DNA of 64,000 nt from SAR324 cluster bacterium. Its GTDB lineage: Bacteria; SAR324; NAC60-12. The stretch lies in NCBI GenBank assembly GCA_015231825.1, contig JADGAV010000010.1:109912-173911 (forward strand), read 5' to 3'. Below are positions 36,214 through 47,100 of this stretch, piece after piece. The position numbers and the translations under genes are program-made. Under the pieces are notes generated by a model. The model had not been told where the DNA came from, did no database searches, and worked only from the letters and a program-made list of their open reading frames with translations. Every line of letters starts with the position of its first letter. Positions within the stretch are counted from its first letter, which is position 1.

Positions 36214-37818
36214 TTACTGGTTTCCGGTAATCAGTCCCAAGACGGATTGCGGTACCTGGTTTGCCTGGGCCAGCATTGCGGTGCTGGAAGCCATCAGGAT
36301 CTGACCACTGGTCAGTTCCGACATTTCTGCAGCCATGTCCGCGTCGCGGATTGTTGATTCTGCCTGGGTCAAATTCTCTTCTGCAATTCGTAAACTATTG
36401 AGATTGCTTTCCAACGCGTTCTTTTGAAACGAACCGAGCTTTGCCCGCAGTTTCGTCACTTCATCGGAAGCCACATCAATGATTTCCATGGCATCGCGAG
36501 CTCCCTGGGTCGTCATCACGTTGATATCCCGCAGACTTTCAAAACCACTGTCATTGGTAATCCCGCGCCCCAATTTGTTGGTACGGACATTGTCAATGGA
36601 AAGTTCTGTTACCTGCTTAGTATTGGGGCCGACTTGAAAACTGACGGATTGCTGAGCAACATGGACGAAACCTTCCAGCGGTTTTCCGACCAATTCTTCG
36701 TTGGTTTCCTCAACAATTTTGACTCCCACCTCATTGCCTTTGTCATCGAAGACCACTTCCTCGCGGGTTCCAAGTTCTTTGTTAAACCGAATCTGCAGAC
36801 CTTCTGCTTTCGTTCCTTCAACTGCGGTCAAAAACTGACCGTCACCCAGGGCGATTTCCTGACCGATGGATCCTTCAACATCTTTTCCCTGTACTGCAAA
36901 TTTAGCAAAATTGGCTTCTGGAGACAATATCCCTGCTGCCGAACTGGTCACTGAGAATTTTGGTTCATCCCCAAATTCCCGGTGTCGCACAACAAAATGG
37001 CCTTCCGCATTGAGAAGAATATCCACGTTGACATTGGCTTCATCAACGGTTTTCTGAAGTTGACGGGCCACCATCGTTCTTATTTTGGCAGACATTTCTT
37101 CAGGAGGAAACGTGGAAGGGTCTTGCTCCGAGTTTTTGATTATTTTCTCAATTCCCTCTCCCAGTTCGCCTTTACCGGTATCTAAAACGGCACTGCGGCC
37201 GAGTTCAGTGACAACCAGCTGAATCCCGCCTTTGGCATTCATCGTGTTGAGCTGTGTACTGCCTGTTGCTTGTGCACGAGTGGCCACCTGAGTGATATCC
37301 ACTTCGTACCCTTCTTCAGGTGATGCCTGAGTGGTCGGTTTCGCGGAAATAAATTCCAGATTTTCCCCAACCGTCACCCCATTGGCACCATTGCTGCCGT
37401 CCAGGAGGTGACGATGATTGAAGATCGTGTTGTCAGCAATGCGATCGATGGTTCCCAGCAAGTGGTTGATTTCACTTTGATCAGCTTCCAGCATTTTTTT
37501 ATCATTGATGGCCTCGTTTGCGGCGTGAACCACCAATTGTCTCAAATTGATCAGCACCGCATTGACTTCATTCAAACCACCTTCTGCCGTTTGAACCAGG
37601 GCTACTGAATTTTCTGTATTTTCCAGTGCCTGCTGCATACTGCCTATCCTTCCTCGAAGACGCTCTGATGCGATCAGGGTCGCTGGCCCATCAGCTGCGG
37701 TGTTGACTTTCAACCCGGAACTGAGATTCTGAATGTTTCTTTTAACCCCATTAAAGTTGTTGTTGGTGTGGCGTAACGCATTCAACGAGGGTATGTTGTG
37801 TTTGATACTCATCCCCAT
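36214..37818 (-). CDS. fliC: Flagellin
   Basis: The 534-residue protein has the conserved flagellin N-terminal D0/D1 coiled segments (about 1-160: LNALRHTNNNF, LSSGLKVNTAADGPA, ALVQTAEGGLNEV) and the C-terminal D1/D0 segments (about 440-534: AMEIIDVASDEVTKLRAKLG, ESTIRDADMAAEM, MLAQANQVPQSVLGLI). A variable surface domain lies between. Flagellins lack a signal peptide, as here, and are exported through the flagellar rod to form the filament. AAAAGGAGT precedes the start; the next Met (third codon) is an equally possible start. Two FliA-type promoters lie upstream and a hairpin downstream, indicating late-class flagellar control with a stable mRNA. Confidence 0.97.
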   Translation of the reverse strand: MGMSIKHNIPSLNALRHTNNNFNGVKRNIQNLSSGLKVNTAADGPATLIASERLRGRIGSMQQALENTENSVALVQTAEGGLNEVNAVLINLRQLVVHAANEAINDKKMLEADQSEINHLLGTIDRIADNTIFNHRHLLDGSNGANGVTVGENLEFISAKPTTQASPEEGYEVDITQVATRAQATGSTQLNTMNAKGGIQLVVTELGRSAVLDTGKGELGEGIEKIIKNSEQDPSTFPPEEMSAKIRTMVARQLQKTVDEANVNVDILLNAEGHFVVRHREFGDEPKFSVTSSAAGILSPEANFAKFAVQGKDVEGSIGQEIALGDGQFLTAVEGTKAEGLQIRFNKELGTREEVVFDDKGNEVGVKIVEETNEELVGKPLEGFVHVAQQSVSFQVGPNTKQVTELSIDNVRTNKLGRGITNDSGFESLRDINVMTTQGARDAMEIIDVASDEVTKLRAKLGSFQKNALESNLNSLRIAEENLTQAESTIRDADMAAEMSELTSGQILMASSTAMLAQANQVPQSVLGLITGNQ

Positions 37819-37897
37819 AATGACTCCTTTTATCCGAAACCGGATAAGTTTATTGACAAGATTTTTTCAGGGTATCATTTGATACGCTCTGAGAGGC

Positions 37898-37924
37898 TTA
37901 TCGGCGTCCTAAAAATAAACTTTA
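37898..37924 (-). promoter_or_regulatory. FliA (sigma-28) promoter, proximal
   Basis: On the minus strand the sequence reads TAAAGTTT, 11 bases, GCCGATAA, an exact match to the FliA consensus at both elements and spacing. It lies about 80 bases before the flagellin start codon. Confidence 0.92.
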
Positions 37925-38015
37925 GCAAAAACTTGTTTGGACAAGTTTTTTATATTTCCGAAATGGAAATTCAAATGTCCGGCAAGTTTCACCTGCAAAT
38001 GCCTCTTGGTTCGGT

Positions 38016-38042
38016 TTATCGGCATCTCCCGGTAAAACTTTA
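38016..38042 (-). promoter_or_regulatory. FliA (sigma-28) promoter, distal
   Basis: A second exact TAAAGTTT, 11 bases, GCCGATAA lies 118 bases upstream of the first, in the same orientation toward flagellin. Its spacer sequence differs from the first, so it is not a simple recent copy. Confidence 0.88.
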
Positions 38043-38266
38043 GCCAAAAAGGATTGATGCGCTATTTTTTCTGAATTTTATGACGGAATGAGGAAAACAA
38101 TGGCCGTTTCGGGGAAATTGAAGACTTTCCAGACTCCTGTAATCAGGAAATCTGATGGCGATTTGAATCGAGGATGGGGTGGGTGTTAGAGAGAGAAACA
38201 GAATCGCAGAAAAAAATTTTCAGAAGCTCTTGTTTTTCTCAGCAGATGAATGAGATTGCTGTTTGT

Positions 38267-38617
38267 TCAATAAGTTTCGTCGACAGCAGCTATCGCGGCG
38301 GCTTCGGTCTCAAAAACGTCGATGACTTTGTGCAGCCCAAGCATTTTGATGATTTTGTCAACTTTGGGGTTCATTTGACAGATAATCAACGTACAGTTTT
38401 GACGTTTCAGGGTTTTAAGGAGGCTGATGACCATGCCAATTCCAACCGAATCAATATTGGTCGTCTTGTTAAAATTCAATATCAAAGCCCTGGGAATTTG
38501 AGCGTTCAGCAGTTCATTCACATAATTGCGTACTGTCGAGCTGTAATCCAGCACAACGGCTCCGTCGATATTGATGGTGCAGATATCATTTTCATTCTGA
38601 TGACTAAGATTCATCAT
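38267..38617 (-). CDS. STAS-domain anti-sigma factor antagonist
   Basis: The 116-residue protein is a single STAS domain. The motif NIDSVGIG contains S57, the Ser that is phosphorylated in SpoIIAA/RsbV-type anti-anti-sigma factors; the flanking strands (DICTINIDGAVVLDYSS and ALILNFNKT) fit the fold. It would release a sigma or partner protein by binding an anti-sigma kinase when dephosphorylated. No cognate anti-sigma kinase, phosphatase or sigma factor lies in the window. It precedes the flagellin promoters on the same strand, which may or may not be meaningful. Confidence 0.9.
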   Translation of the reverse strand: MMNLSHQNENDICTINIDGAVVLDYSSTVRNYVNELLNAQIPRALILNFNKTTNIDSVGIGMVISLLKTLKRQNCTLIICQMNPKVDKIIKMLGLHKVIDVFETEAAAIAAVDETY

Positions 38618-38662
38618 AGATTCCTTTCAATTGTTGCGGGTAATCCTGTTTTTTTAATAGCG

Positions 38663-40633
38663 TCAAATCACCCGATCATTGCCGCCGTCTATCGGAACTT
38701 GCGCACCCGTCGTTTTTGCAAATACAGGACCTGCCATTACACATGCCAGGTTAGCAATGTCTTTTGACGAGATTTCTACACGCAATAAATTTTTAGTTTT
38801 GTATTCCTGAACCGTCATTTTGTAGTGTTTGGCTCTGGCTGTCAAAATCTCTTCGGTCCAAAGCGCCGTGTCAAAGACTGCGTCTGGATGAATGATGTTG
38901 ACACGAATGCCCGACGGACCCAATTCGAGCGCGGCCACCCGTGCCAGTTGAGTGACACCTGCTTTGGCAACCGAATAGGCAGAGGCTCCTGGTCCCGGGG
39001 CCGCAACATTTTTGGATGCTATAAAAATCACGCTGGGGTCAATTCCTTTTTTCAGGTAAGGAAGGCAGCTTTGCAGCAGTCGCTGGTGGCTGGATAAATT
39101 AATGTCGATACTGCGATTCCAAAGACTTTGATCCATCTCTTCGATTCGCATGCTTTTGGGGAAAATTCCCGCATTGCTGATCAAGATGTCAAGCCCGCCG
39201 AAAAGTCGGACTGTGGAATCGACTGCTTCCTTCACCGCCTCAAAATTCATCAAATCACAAATCATTCCAACTTGATCTGCCTGATTGAAAATCTCCTTTA
39301 CTTGCGGATTGATATCCAATGCCACCACAGCTGCTCCCTGAGCATGGAGCGCTTTTGCTGTCGCTTCTCCAATTCCATTGGCAGCCCCGGTCACGAGTGC
39401 GATTTTTCCCTGAAAGTCAGATTTCCTGTAGTCTTTTTTGAGTTTGGCCTGTTCTAATTTCCAATATTCAACTTCAAAAATTTCTTTTTCTGCCAGGGGC
39501 TGCCAGCCTCCCAGAGCTTCACCACGTTGAATTGCCAGCATGGAATGCCAGGCAATATCGGTGATGATCGTTGCCGCGGATAGTTCAGTTCCAAAGGCAA
39601 CCGATCCGTATCCGGGCCAAATTGCCCAAAGCGGAGCAGGATTTAGACATGTCAGAGAACCGGTTTTGTGCCGTTCAAAATACTCGCGATAGTCCTGAAC
39701 ATATTGAGCCACATCCTCTTCAGGATTTTCGCCAGTCAGGAGCGGAATGTGTTTGCTGCGGATTACATGGTCAGGAGTGAGAGGACCCCGACATGCAACA
39801 GAAGCCAAATTGGGAAGATTTGCAAATCCGCAGACTTCAGGCCGATTATCCCATCTGGCAAGGACAGGAGCACCATGTGCTTTTGAAATTTCCTTTCTTA
39901 AAAGTGCCAGTTTGGGCAAATCTTCTCCTGCCTCTGCTGATGCACCGACGTCCCATGCACCTTCTTTAAAAAAATAGGCTTCCGCCTTTGATGCCAAGTA
40001 AACCATTCGCTCATAACTATCCCGCGCATCGTCAGCGAAGGTAAAAATCCCATGATGCATCAGAATGATTCCTTCGATTTCTGCCCAATCCACGTTTTGT
40101 ATCATTTGATGGACTTTTTTGGCCAGGACAAAGCCTGGTTTGACATAAGGAACGATGATTACGCGGTCTCCATAAATGTCATGTATCAGACTTTCACCAT
40201 GTTTTGTATTGTTTAATGTCAGCACGGCATCGGCATGAGTATGGTCGACATATTTGAATGGTAGAATGGCGTGCATGATCGATTCTACAGAAGGATTGGG
40301 AGCATAAGGATTCAGCATTGCGGTCCGCTGGGTCGTGAGCATATCTGCATCACTCAGTTGCTCCAAATCGACCATGCGCTGAAGTACTTCCAGCTTGACA
40401 GGAGCAAATCCATCAAGTTCGATGGTCGCCAAATCGCATCCGCTACCTTTGATATAAAGGATTTCCTCCGTGTCACCAAACAAATTGCACTCTTTTATTT
40501 TGACCGAAGTGTTGCCTCCGCCATGCAGCACCAGCGCGGACTCCCGGCCTAAAAGGCGTGATGTATAAACACGGAGCTGCAGAGGGTCATTCAAAAAATC
40601 CTTCGCTTCCTGATCATTCCATAAACTGTCCAT
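38663..40633 (-). CDS. Bifunctional class II aldolase / short-chain dehydrogenase (RhaD-SDR-like fusion)
   Basis: The 656-residue protein has an N-terminal class II aldolase/adducin domain (about 20-390) with GGGNTSVK, IKGSG, the metal-binding H-T-H of DHTHADA and HHGIF. A short-chain dehydrogenase follows (about 405-656) with TGAANGIG and the YSVAKAGV catalytic Tyr/Lys. It matches the known bifunctional rhamnulose-1-phosphate aldolase/lactaldehyde dehydrogenase family, which cleaves a sugar phosphate and oxidises or reduces the aldehyde product. The specific sugar cannot be read. It is followed by STAS on the same strand 45 bp away, and a small VOC gene precedes it by 9 bp, suggesting a two-gene unit. 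Confidence 0.93.
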   Translation of the reverse strand: MDSLWNDQEAKDFLNDPLQLRVYTSRLLGRESALVLHGGGNTSVKIKECNLFGDTEEILYIKGSGCDLATIELDGFAPVKLEVLQRMVDLEQLSDADMLTTQRTAMLNPYAPNPSVESIMHAILPFKYVDHTHADAVLTLNNTKHGESLIHDIYGDRVIIVPYVKPGFVLAKKVHQMIQNVDWAEIEGIILMHHGIFTFADDARDSYERMVYLASKAEAYFFKEGAWDVGASAEAGEDLPKLALLRKEISKAHGAPVLARWDNRPEVCGFANLPNLASVACRGPLTPDHVIRSKHIPLLTGENPEEDVAQYVQDYREYFERHKTGSLTCLNPAPLWAIWPGYGSVAFGTELSAATIITDIAWHSMLAIQRGEALGGWQPLAEKEIFEVEYWKLEQAKLKKDYRKSDFQGKIALVTGAANGIGEATAKALHAQGAAVVALDINPQVKEIFNQADQVGMICDLMNFEAVKEAVDSTVRLFGGLDILISNAGIFPKSMRIEEMDQSLWNRSIDINLSSHQRLLQSCLPYLKKGIDPSVIFIASKNVAAPGPGASAYSVAKAGVTQLARVAALELGPSGIRVNIIHPDAVFDTALWTEEILTARAKHYKMTVQEYKTKNLLRVEISSKDIANLACVMAGPVFAKTTGAQVPIDGGNDRVI

Positions 40634-40642
40634 GTATATTGC

Positions 40643-41026
40643 CTATTCCTTTTCCTTAAGCTCAAATAAATTGCCGTCAAAATCCTTCACAAAGAGGAGG
40701 TCGGAACTTTCTCTCGGAATTTTTACGGACTCCAAACCCTCCAGACGGCATTTTTCAAAAAATGTTTCGCGCCCTCTGATTTCCAGGCAGGTGTGCCCAA
40801 TGTGACGGTCCCCCCAGTCTTTTTGATCGGAGAGAAAAATTTCAAATTTCAATTGTTCATTTGCGTAATAGAGCAGCTGATATTCCTGATCTACACCAAA
40901 AATTGCTTTTGATTTCTCTGCAGGAAGGACCTTGGAGGGGAGTTTCTGCAGTCCCAGAAGATTCATATAAAAACGGTCACAATCTTTTTCAGAACGGCAG
41001 ACAAGACCGACATGATTGAATAGCAT
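40643..41026 (-). CDS. VOC-family (glyoxalase/dioxygenase-fold) protein
   Basis: The protein of about 127 residues from the ATG at 41026 has the vicinal-oxygen-chelate pattern: N-terminal MLFNHVGLVCR, DRFYMNLLGLQ, and the second-half HIGHTCLEI and FVKDFDGNLFELKE. The longer start at 41092 adds 22 residues not typical for the family, and GGGA precedes 41026, so I use the shorter. It lies 9 bp upstream of the aldolase-SDR fusion on the same strand. It might isomerise or split a sugar-derived intermediate, but substrate is unknown. Confidence 0.85.
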   Translation of the reverse strand: MLFNHVGLVCRSEKDCDRFYMNLLGLQKLPSKVLPAEKSKAIFGVDQEYQLLYYANEQLKFEIFLSDQKDWGDRHIGHTCLEIRGRETFFEKCRLEGLESVKIPRESSDLLFVKDFDGNLFELKEKE

Positions 41027-41100
41027 AGTTTCCCGAATGGAATGTTGATTCTCGAATAGATTGAAGAGAAGATGTTTGGAGATCACTGGCATATTTAAAT

Positions 41101-41121
41101 ACCTGAGTCGCGATCTCAGGT
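41101..41121. promoter_or_regulatory. Perfect inverted repeat between the giant protease and VOC genes
   Basis: ACCTGAG, seven bases, CTCAGGT forms a perfect 7-bp stem-loop about 80 bases after the protease stop. Only a weak ATTTAAAT follows on the minus strand, so this could be a poor terminator or an operator for the downstream VOC-aldolase unit. Confidence 0.4.
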
Positions 41122-41199
41122 CAAGTTGGCAGTGTTCATTATCCTTTCCTTTTCATGCACAGGCTTCCAGCATTCTGCAGCCTTCAACAATGAGGCGCG

Positions 41200-44100
41200 C
41201 TAGTTCCCTGGCGGAAATTCAACCTGGGAGGAAATTCCAGATTCGCTCTGGAAAAGCCAAAAAGCGGAATTGGCGGGGATCGTGGATTTTAGTGATAAAT
41301 GTTCCACATCATGGGCTGCCTGATACAGATCAGCCAAAGTTTCATCAGCAGCGAATGCTCGCCAGTGGGATCCGTCCCAATGCCAAACGGAGTCAATCAG
41401 GGGATTCGCATTCATGATTGCTTCAATCGAAATTTCCGTTTCAGTCCCCATGAAACTCCAGCCTGGAGTGAGCAAAGCCAAGTCCGGCAAGACATCATAG
41501 TCTCCTTTGTCCCCGACTCTCAATGAACCTGCATTTCTTGTATAAATCCAGAGACCTGTCCCGGATTCGATGGGGGAAGTAATGTCGGTAAGTCCGTAGA
41601 CACTGCGAAAAGTAGAATCCAGATCAGAGTCTGGAGTATACACGGACCAATTTTGTTTTCCCGCGTTCCACTGCCACACTGAATGCATGCCAGCAAATGT
41701 CGAAGAAAAATTGATGGGATTGACTGTCGTTTTGACAGGAAAAGCGATGAAATTGATTCCTGCCTTCAAAGACACTGAGGCGGCCTCGTTGCTCACCAGG
41801 AATATTTCTCCTTCTCCAATCACACGGAGCGAATCTCCGATCCGGATTTCGGCTCCTCCCGACTGCAGGCGGACAGTGGTGTGGGCGGCATCAAAGGCTT
41901 TTTCAATTTTGAGTGAGGTCGCTTCGCTGATCGGGATGATGTAGACTTTCAGTTTGTCCGTGATTGTTCTCCCGACAAAATAGTTTCCAGAATTTGACCC
42001 CACTGAAGAGACGGTTCTAAAACTCCGTAAAGCTTGCGTGAGCGGAGTGAGCAAGACTACTTTTCCGGACCCGTTTTCGTTTTGCATTATTTCAACGCTT
42101 GTTCCCGGTTCGGCATCAGGAAGCGAGATCACTTTTGGTTCCGCAGACCCGGGGGGAGTGACACGGATCGTTGCCTGAATCACTCCGTCAGCAGAAGTTG
42201 AAGTCTGCGTGGTGATCGTGCTTCCTGAAGAAGTCTGAAAGGGAGGCGTTTCCGTTTGGGTTTCCCCGTTTGAATTCACATTGGCAATGGATCCTGCAGG
42301 AGCCTTGATTTCGTTGGCAATCATGGTGCCTGCGGCGTTTTTTAATTGAGTTGAGGTAACGACAGCGCCATCCGCCCCAACAGTGATGGCCGCTTCCTGA
42401 ATTGGGTTTGCTGAAGCGGAGGGAGTGAAAGTAGTTGTCAGCTCCCCCAATTCGCTGATGCTTGTTTTGGAATCGGTCGGCATGTTTGTCTTCGTGGTCA
42501 AAACTTTTCCTGATGCCGTCTCTACGGTCGTTGTGTTGCTCGAGGCTCCATTGGCTGCGATGCTGGATTTGATCGATGTCAATGTCCCCTGCAGCGAAAT
42601 CACAGGAGGAAGAGACATTTCCACGGAACCGGTACTGGTGATCTTGGAAACCACTCCAGCCGGTGCCAGTATTTGTGTTGTGATGGCAACGCCTCTGGCA
42701 TCTGCAAATGTGATGCTGTTGAGGACAGAACCATTTGTCTGCAGAATCGAAGTGGTGCTGGTTTGCTTTCCTCCATTGGAATTTGCATGAAATTGAGTGA
42801 TGACTGAGCCATCTTCCTGTGTTTTGATGCTCCCTGCTTTCGGAACGGATGTTGAGGATCCGAAAAAGGAAACCGTATTGTCGTTGATGGCGGCAGGTGC
42901 TCCATTTCCGTTGCCGGGAATTGTTGTCGAAACTATGCTGGTTGAGCTGGTGCTGGTGACGGCTGTGCTGATGCTTGTAATCGTTGCACTGACCGAGCTT
43001 GTCTCACTGGTACTTGTGGTGGTGCTGCTCGTAGTTGTCGTGCTTTCTACTGAACTGCTCCCTCCCAAAGCAATATTGCCGCTGTCGTTCCCCGGGTTGC
43101 CTCCCGGAATGCTGCTGTCCGGACTGCTTCCCGGGCTGAGCGTGCCGTCGTTGTTGCTGCTGATGGGGTCCCCATCATCGTCGATGTTGACCATGCTGAC
43201 ATCTGGAGGATCAATTCCCTGATAATGGGCATCAGCAGATGAGACTGACGACAGGATGATCTGAAATGTCTGATCGCCGTCCACGTCGTTGTCGTTGATC
43301 CCTGTAACGTTAACGGTCTGAGCAATATTCCAGTTTTTTCGGGTAAAGGTCAGCGAAGAAATTGAGATTTTTGCTTCGCTCAAATCACTGCTGTGAAGTC
43401 CCAGCGCCACATCCGCTGTTGGCTGGCTTTTCAGTTTGACAGAAAATGCCGCGGTCCCTCCGCCTTCTGTGGTCTCACCAATTCCGGCAATTGCAAATCC
43501 GGCGAGGTCGTCATCATGAATGATCCCTTTAACTTTTGGGGCTTTCCTCCCGTGATAATTTGGATCTTTTGAAGATGCTGTCCCAAAAAGAATGGAAAAA
43601 GCCTGGTCGCCATCCATGAGAAAATCATCGGCTCCCTTGACGGTGACGGTTTGCGGGATGTTCCAGTTGCTGCTGCTGAAAGTCAATGAGTCCACAGAAA
43701 TAAACCCCAGTTCTGCTCCGGAACTGCCAATGCTGAAACTGACATCTGCCGAAGGCCGCTTGCTCAAACGAACCGTGAATTCTGCTGCACTGCCATCTTC
43801 GCTGCTTGCAATGCTCGGCGGGGTGACAAGAAAAGCGGGACTTTCATTGTCAAAATTGACGCTGTTCACCTGGGACATGAGTTTGTTGAATCCCGAATCT
43901 GATGAATTTGCGGAAAGGACCAGGGTGAAAGGCTGATCGCCGTCTTTCTCAGAATCATCGACTCCTGCAATGCTGATTGTTTGGTTTTGATTCCAATTGA
44001 GAGGAGTAAAATTCAATGAAGAGGGGGTAGCAATTGCTTCGGTGCTGTCCTCAATCACGGTGCTGACGGTCACGTTGGTGATCGGTTGCCTGTTCAGGCG

Positions 44101-47100
44101 AAGTGTCAACGCGGCAGTCTCCCCTTCTTCACTTGAAAAACCAACCAATGGGGATAGCACAAACCCTGCAGTTTCATCGTCGGTGTTGATAACGCTCACA
44201 TCAACAGGCTTGAGACCGTTATAATCCTGGTCTAAAGAAATAGCAGGTTCCATCACGATGGAGTATACCTGAGGACCGTCTTGTAACGGGTCGTCTGCTC
44301 CGGTTACAAGGACCCTCTGAGCAGCATTCCAATTGTCAATGCTGAAAATCAGCGAAGCGGTGGCAAGGTTTCCTTCTGAAGGATTGGAACTGAACATTTT
44401 GATGAGGACATCTGCAACGGGTCGTTTGCTCAATCTAACAGAAAATGCCGCGGTTTCACCGTTTTCCGAGGTGCTTCCATTGACAGACGAAACTATAAAT
44501 CCAGCAGAATCATCGTCGATGTTGCTTGCATTCACAAAGCTGTTCAGGTTGTGATAATTGACGTCTTCAGATGTGCTCGCCAAAGCGATCTGGAAGCTTT
44601 GATCACCATCCTGAATATTGTCGTTAACCCCGGTGACTTCAATTCTCTGCAGTCCGTTCCAATTTGAGGAGGTGAAATTTAAATAGGATGGAAAGACAGT
44701 TCCCTCGCTGCCTGCCAAACTGGTCAAATTCAAATGCACGTCCTTGGCAGGCTGTGTGTTGAGTCTCACTGTCAGAGTCGAACTGCTTCCTTCTTCTGAA
44801 ATAAATTGGTTTTGTCCGCTGACTTCGAATCCCATTCCATCATTGTCAATGTTGGTAACGGCCACGTCCCTGGGATTGAGTTGGTTGAATGTCGGGTCAG
44901 GCGATGCAGACGGGTCCGTCACCAGAGCAAATGTGATATTGCCATCCACCAATTGATCATCAACGCCTCTAACCGTAATTGTTTGCGGAATAAACCAATT
45001 TTCTGGAGTGAAATTCAGAGTGGATGGAGAAACCGTGCCTTCGGTCTCATCACTGCTGCTGAAACCGATGCTGACGATGCTGCGGGGCCTCGTTGTCAAT
45101 ACCACACTGACATTAGCCGAGGTGCCGTCTTCTCGAATTTTATTGCTGGGGTCTGCAACATTGATTCCGGATTTCGAAAAAGAGATATTCGTATTGTTTC
45201 CCTGGTCGTCAGTCAGGTAGGTGTTGAGATTCCCGCCATCAACAAGAATATTTGAAATTTTGCCCCCGGTCATGCTGAGGTTGGGACTTCCGGTGATTGT
45301 TAAAGATGCGGGAGTATCGCTTTTTGCGGTTGTCAGTGCTGTATTGTACAATGCCAGGGATGCCCCTGTTTGAAACTGAATGGGATCTGATGAGGAAAAT
45401 AGTATTGTTGATCCCAATGAAAATGCATTCGAAGTGTCCGCTGAGATCAAGCCTTGAGAAACGAGGATGCTGCTTGCCATCGTCAGGGTTCCTCCATTGC
45501 TCGTGATTTGCCCATCGCTCATCGTCAGTGAAGCCAGCAAGGTCAAATCTGCCGAACCGGTAATCAGTTTTTCGCTGGCTTGATCCAAAATGAAGGGATC
45601 GTGAATGATCAACTCAATTCCTGAAGACGCTAAAGTCAATGCATAGTCATTGAGATCCAGGCTTCCGATGTTTATGCTCGTTCCGTTGATCCATTCGGCA
45701 TCCCCGCTGAGAGTCACATGACTGGACGAATTGATATTGAGGGCGGCCCCTGTCGTATTGAATATTCCTCCAAAGATCAAATGACTTTCCTGGAGATCCA
45801 AAGCCCCTGCCGAAATGGTTCCACCCATCGTAAATTGCACAGTTCCAGCCGTGCTGGTAATTTGTCCGCCGCTCATTGCGATGGTCGAAGCGATTGTGAA
45901 ATCAGCTCCTCCTGTGATCACCTTTTCATCAGGATGGTCTATCAACAAAGGGAAGGCCACCTGCAGATCCGTCGAATTCGATCCCAAGGTGAGCGCTTTG
46001 TCACCCAGGTGCAATGTGCCGATCTTGAGTGCATTGGCGCTGCTCAATGAAACATTTTCTGTCAAGTCGAATACCGTGGAAAGATCAGTCGCCAAGGAAC
46101 CGGTAACTGTCAGATTTGCCCCAAGGATCAAATGAGCTCCACTCAAGTTGACGGAACCTGAAATTGCACCATCGCCGATGATTTTCAAGCTTCCTCCATT
46201 CTCGACAGTGATCGACCCGGTGATCGGGCCGCCGCTTCCATTCCATGTCACAGTGTGCCCGTTTTGGACAACATAATGACTGCTGGGGATGTTGCAGTTT
46301 TTCTGGTTGGAAAAAGTACTGATTGCAAGCAGACTTCCTGAACCGGAACTTTTGCAGACAAAACTGAAATCCTGTGAACCGACGACGCCTTCTACGACTG
46401 TTGACGACAATGGGTCCGTTCCCCCGTATTCGGCAACGATATTGCTCAAAGTGATCTGCAGCGAACTTCCCGCATTCAGGAATGCGCTTTGGTCTGATTT
46501 GTTCAAAATCACCGAGTTGGTTTTAAGATCATACAATGCCTTATAGCCATTGAGGGAAAAATCGGTTCCGATGGGTGTTTGCAGGGCATAATTGGAGATC
46601 GTTTCGGCGGTGTTCGCATCAATTTTCCGATGGTACTTAAAGAAAATTTGAATTGCCTGGGGAAAGGCAATGACGTGGCTGATGTCAGGGGGGACATTCG
46701 CGCTGACAACCGTCCCGCTGATGCTGTTCAAAGGGCTGGTGAGCAGGGTGCCGTCGGTTGTTTTGATATTATTGACGGATACGTTGTAGTTCTGGCCATG
46801 GTTGCTGTATAGATCAATTCCCAGGAGATAGGCTTTTTTGAATCCGCTGTCGTAGAGGATTGACATCCTGGAGAGATCCCGGCTGATCTCATTCACCGAC
46901 AGCGAATAATTGGCGATATTCATCACATCACTGGCATTCATATCCCGGGAAAAACTGACTTCAATCACTTCACCGGAGTGATTCGATGCATCATATTTGC
47001 TGGCGCTTGCCAGGAGGCTCGGAGCTGTGCTGCTGGATTGATAAACAACTCCGTAAATTTTATTCAGGCTCTCAGAAATCGGATTGTTTAAAGCTGCGTT

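Larger units (their letters stand above)
37819..38266. other. Regulatory region upstream of flagellin
   Basis: This 448-base stretch contains two consensus FliA promoters and a long leader before flagellin. No gene is supported in it. Several AT-rich blocks and the near-repeats TAGCAAAAACTTG and TAGCCAAAAAGG precede each promoter on the plus strand. Confidence 0.6.
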
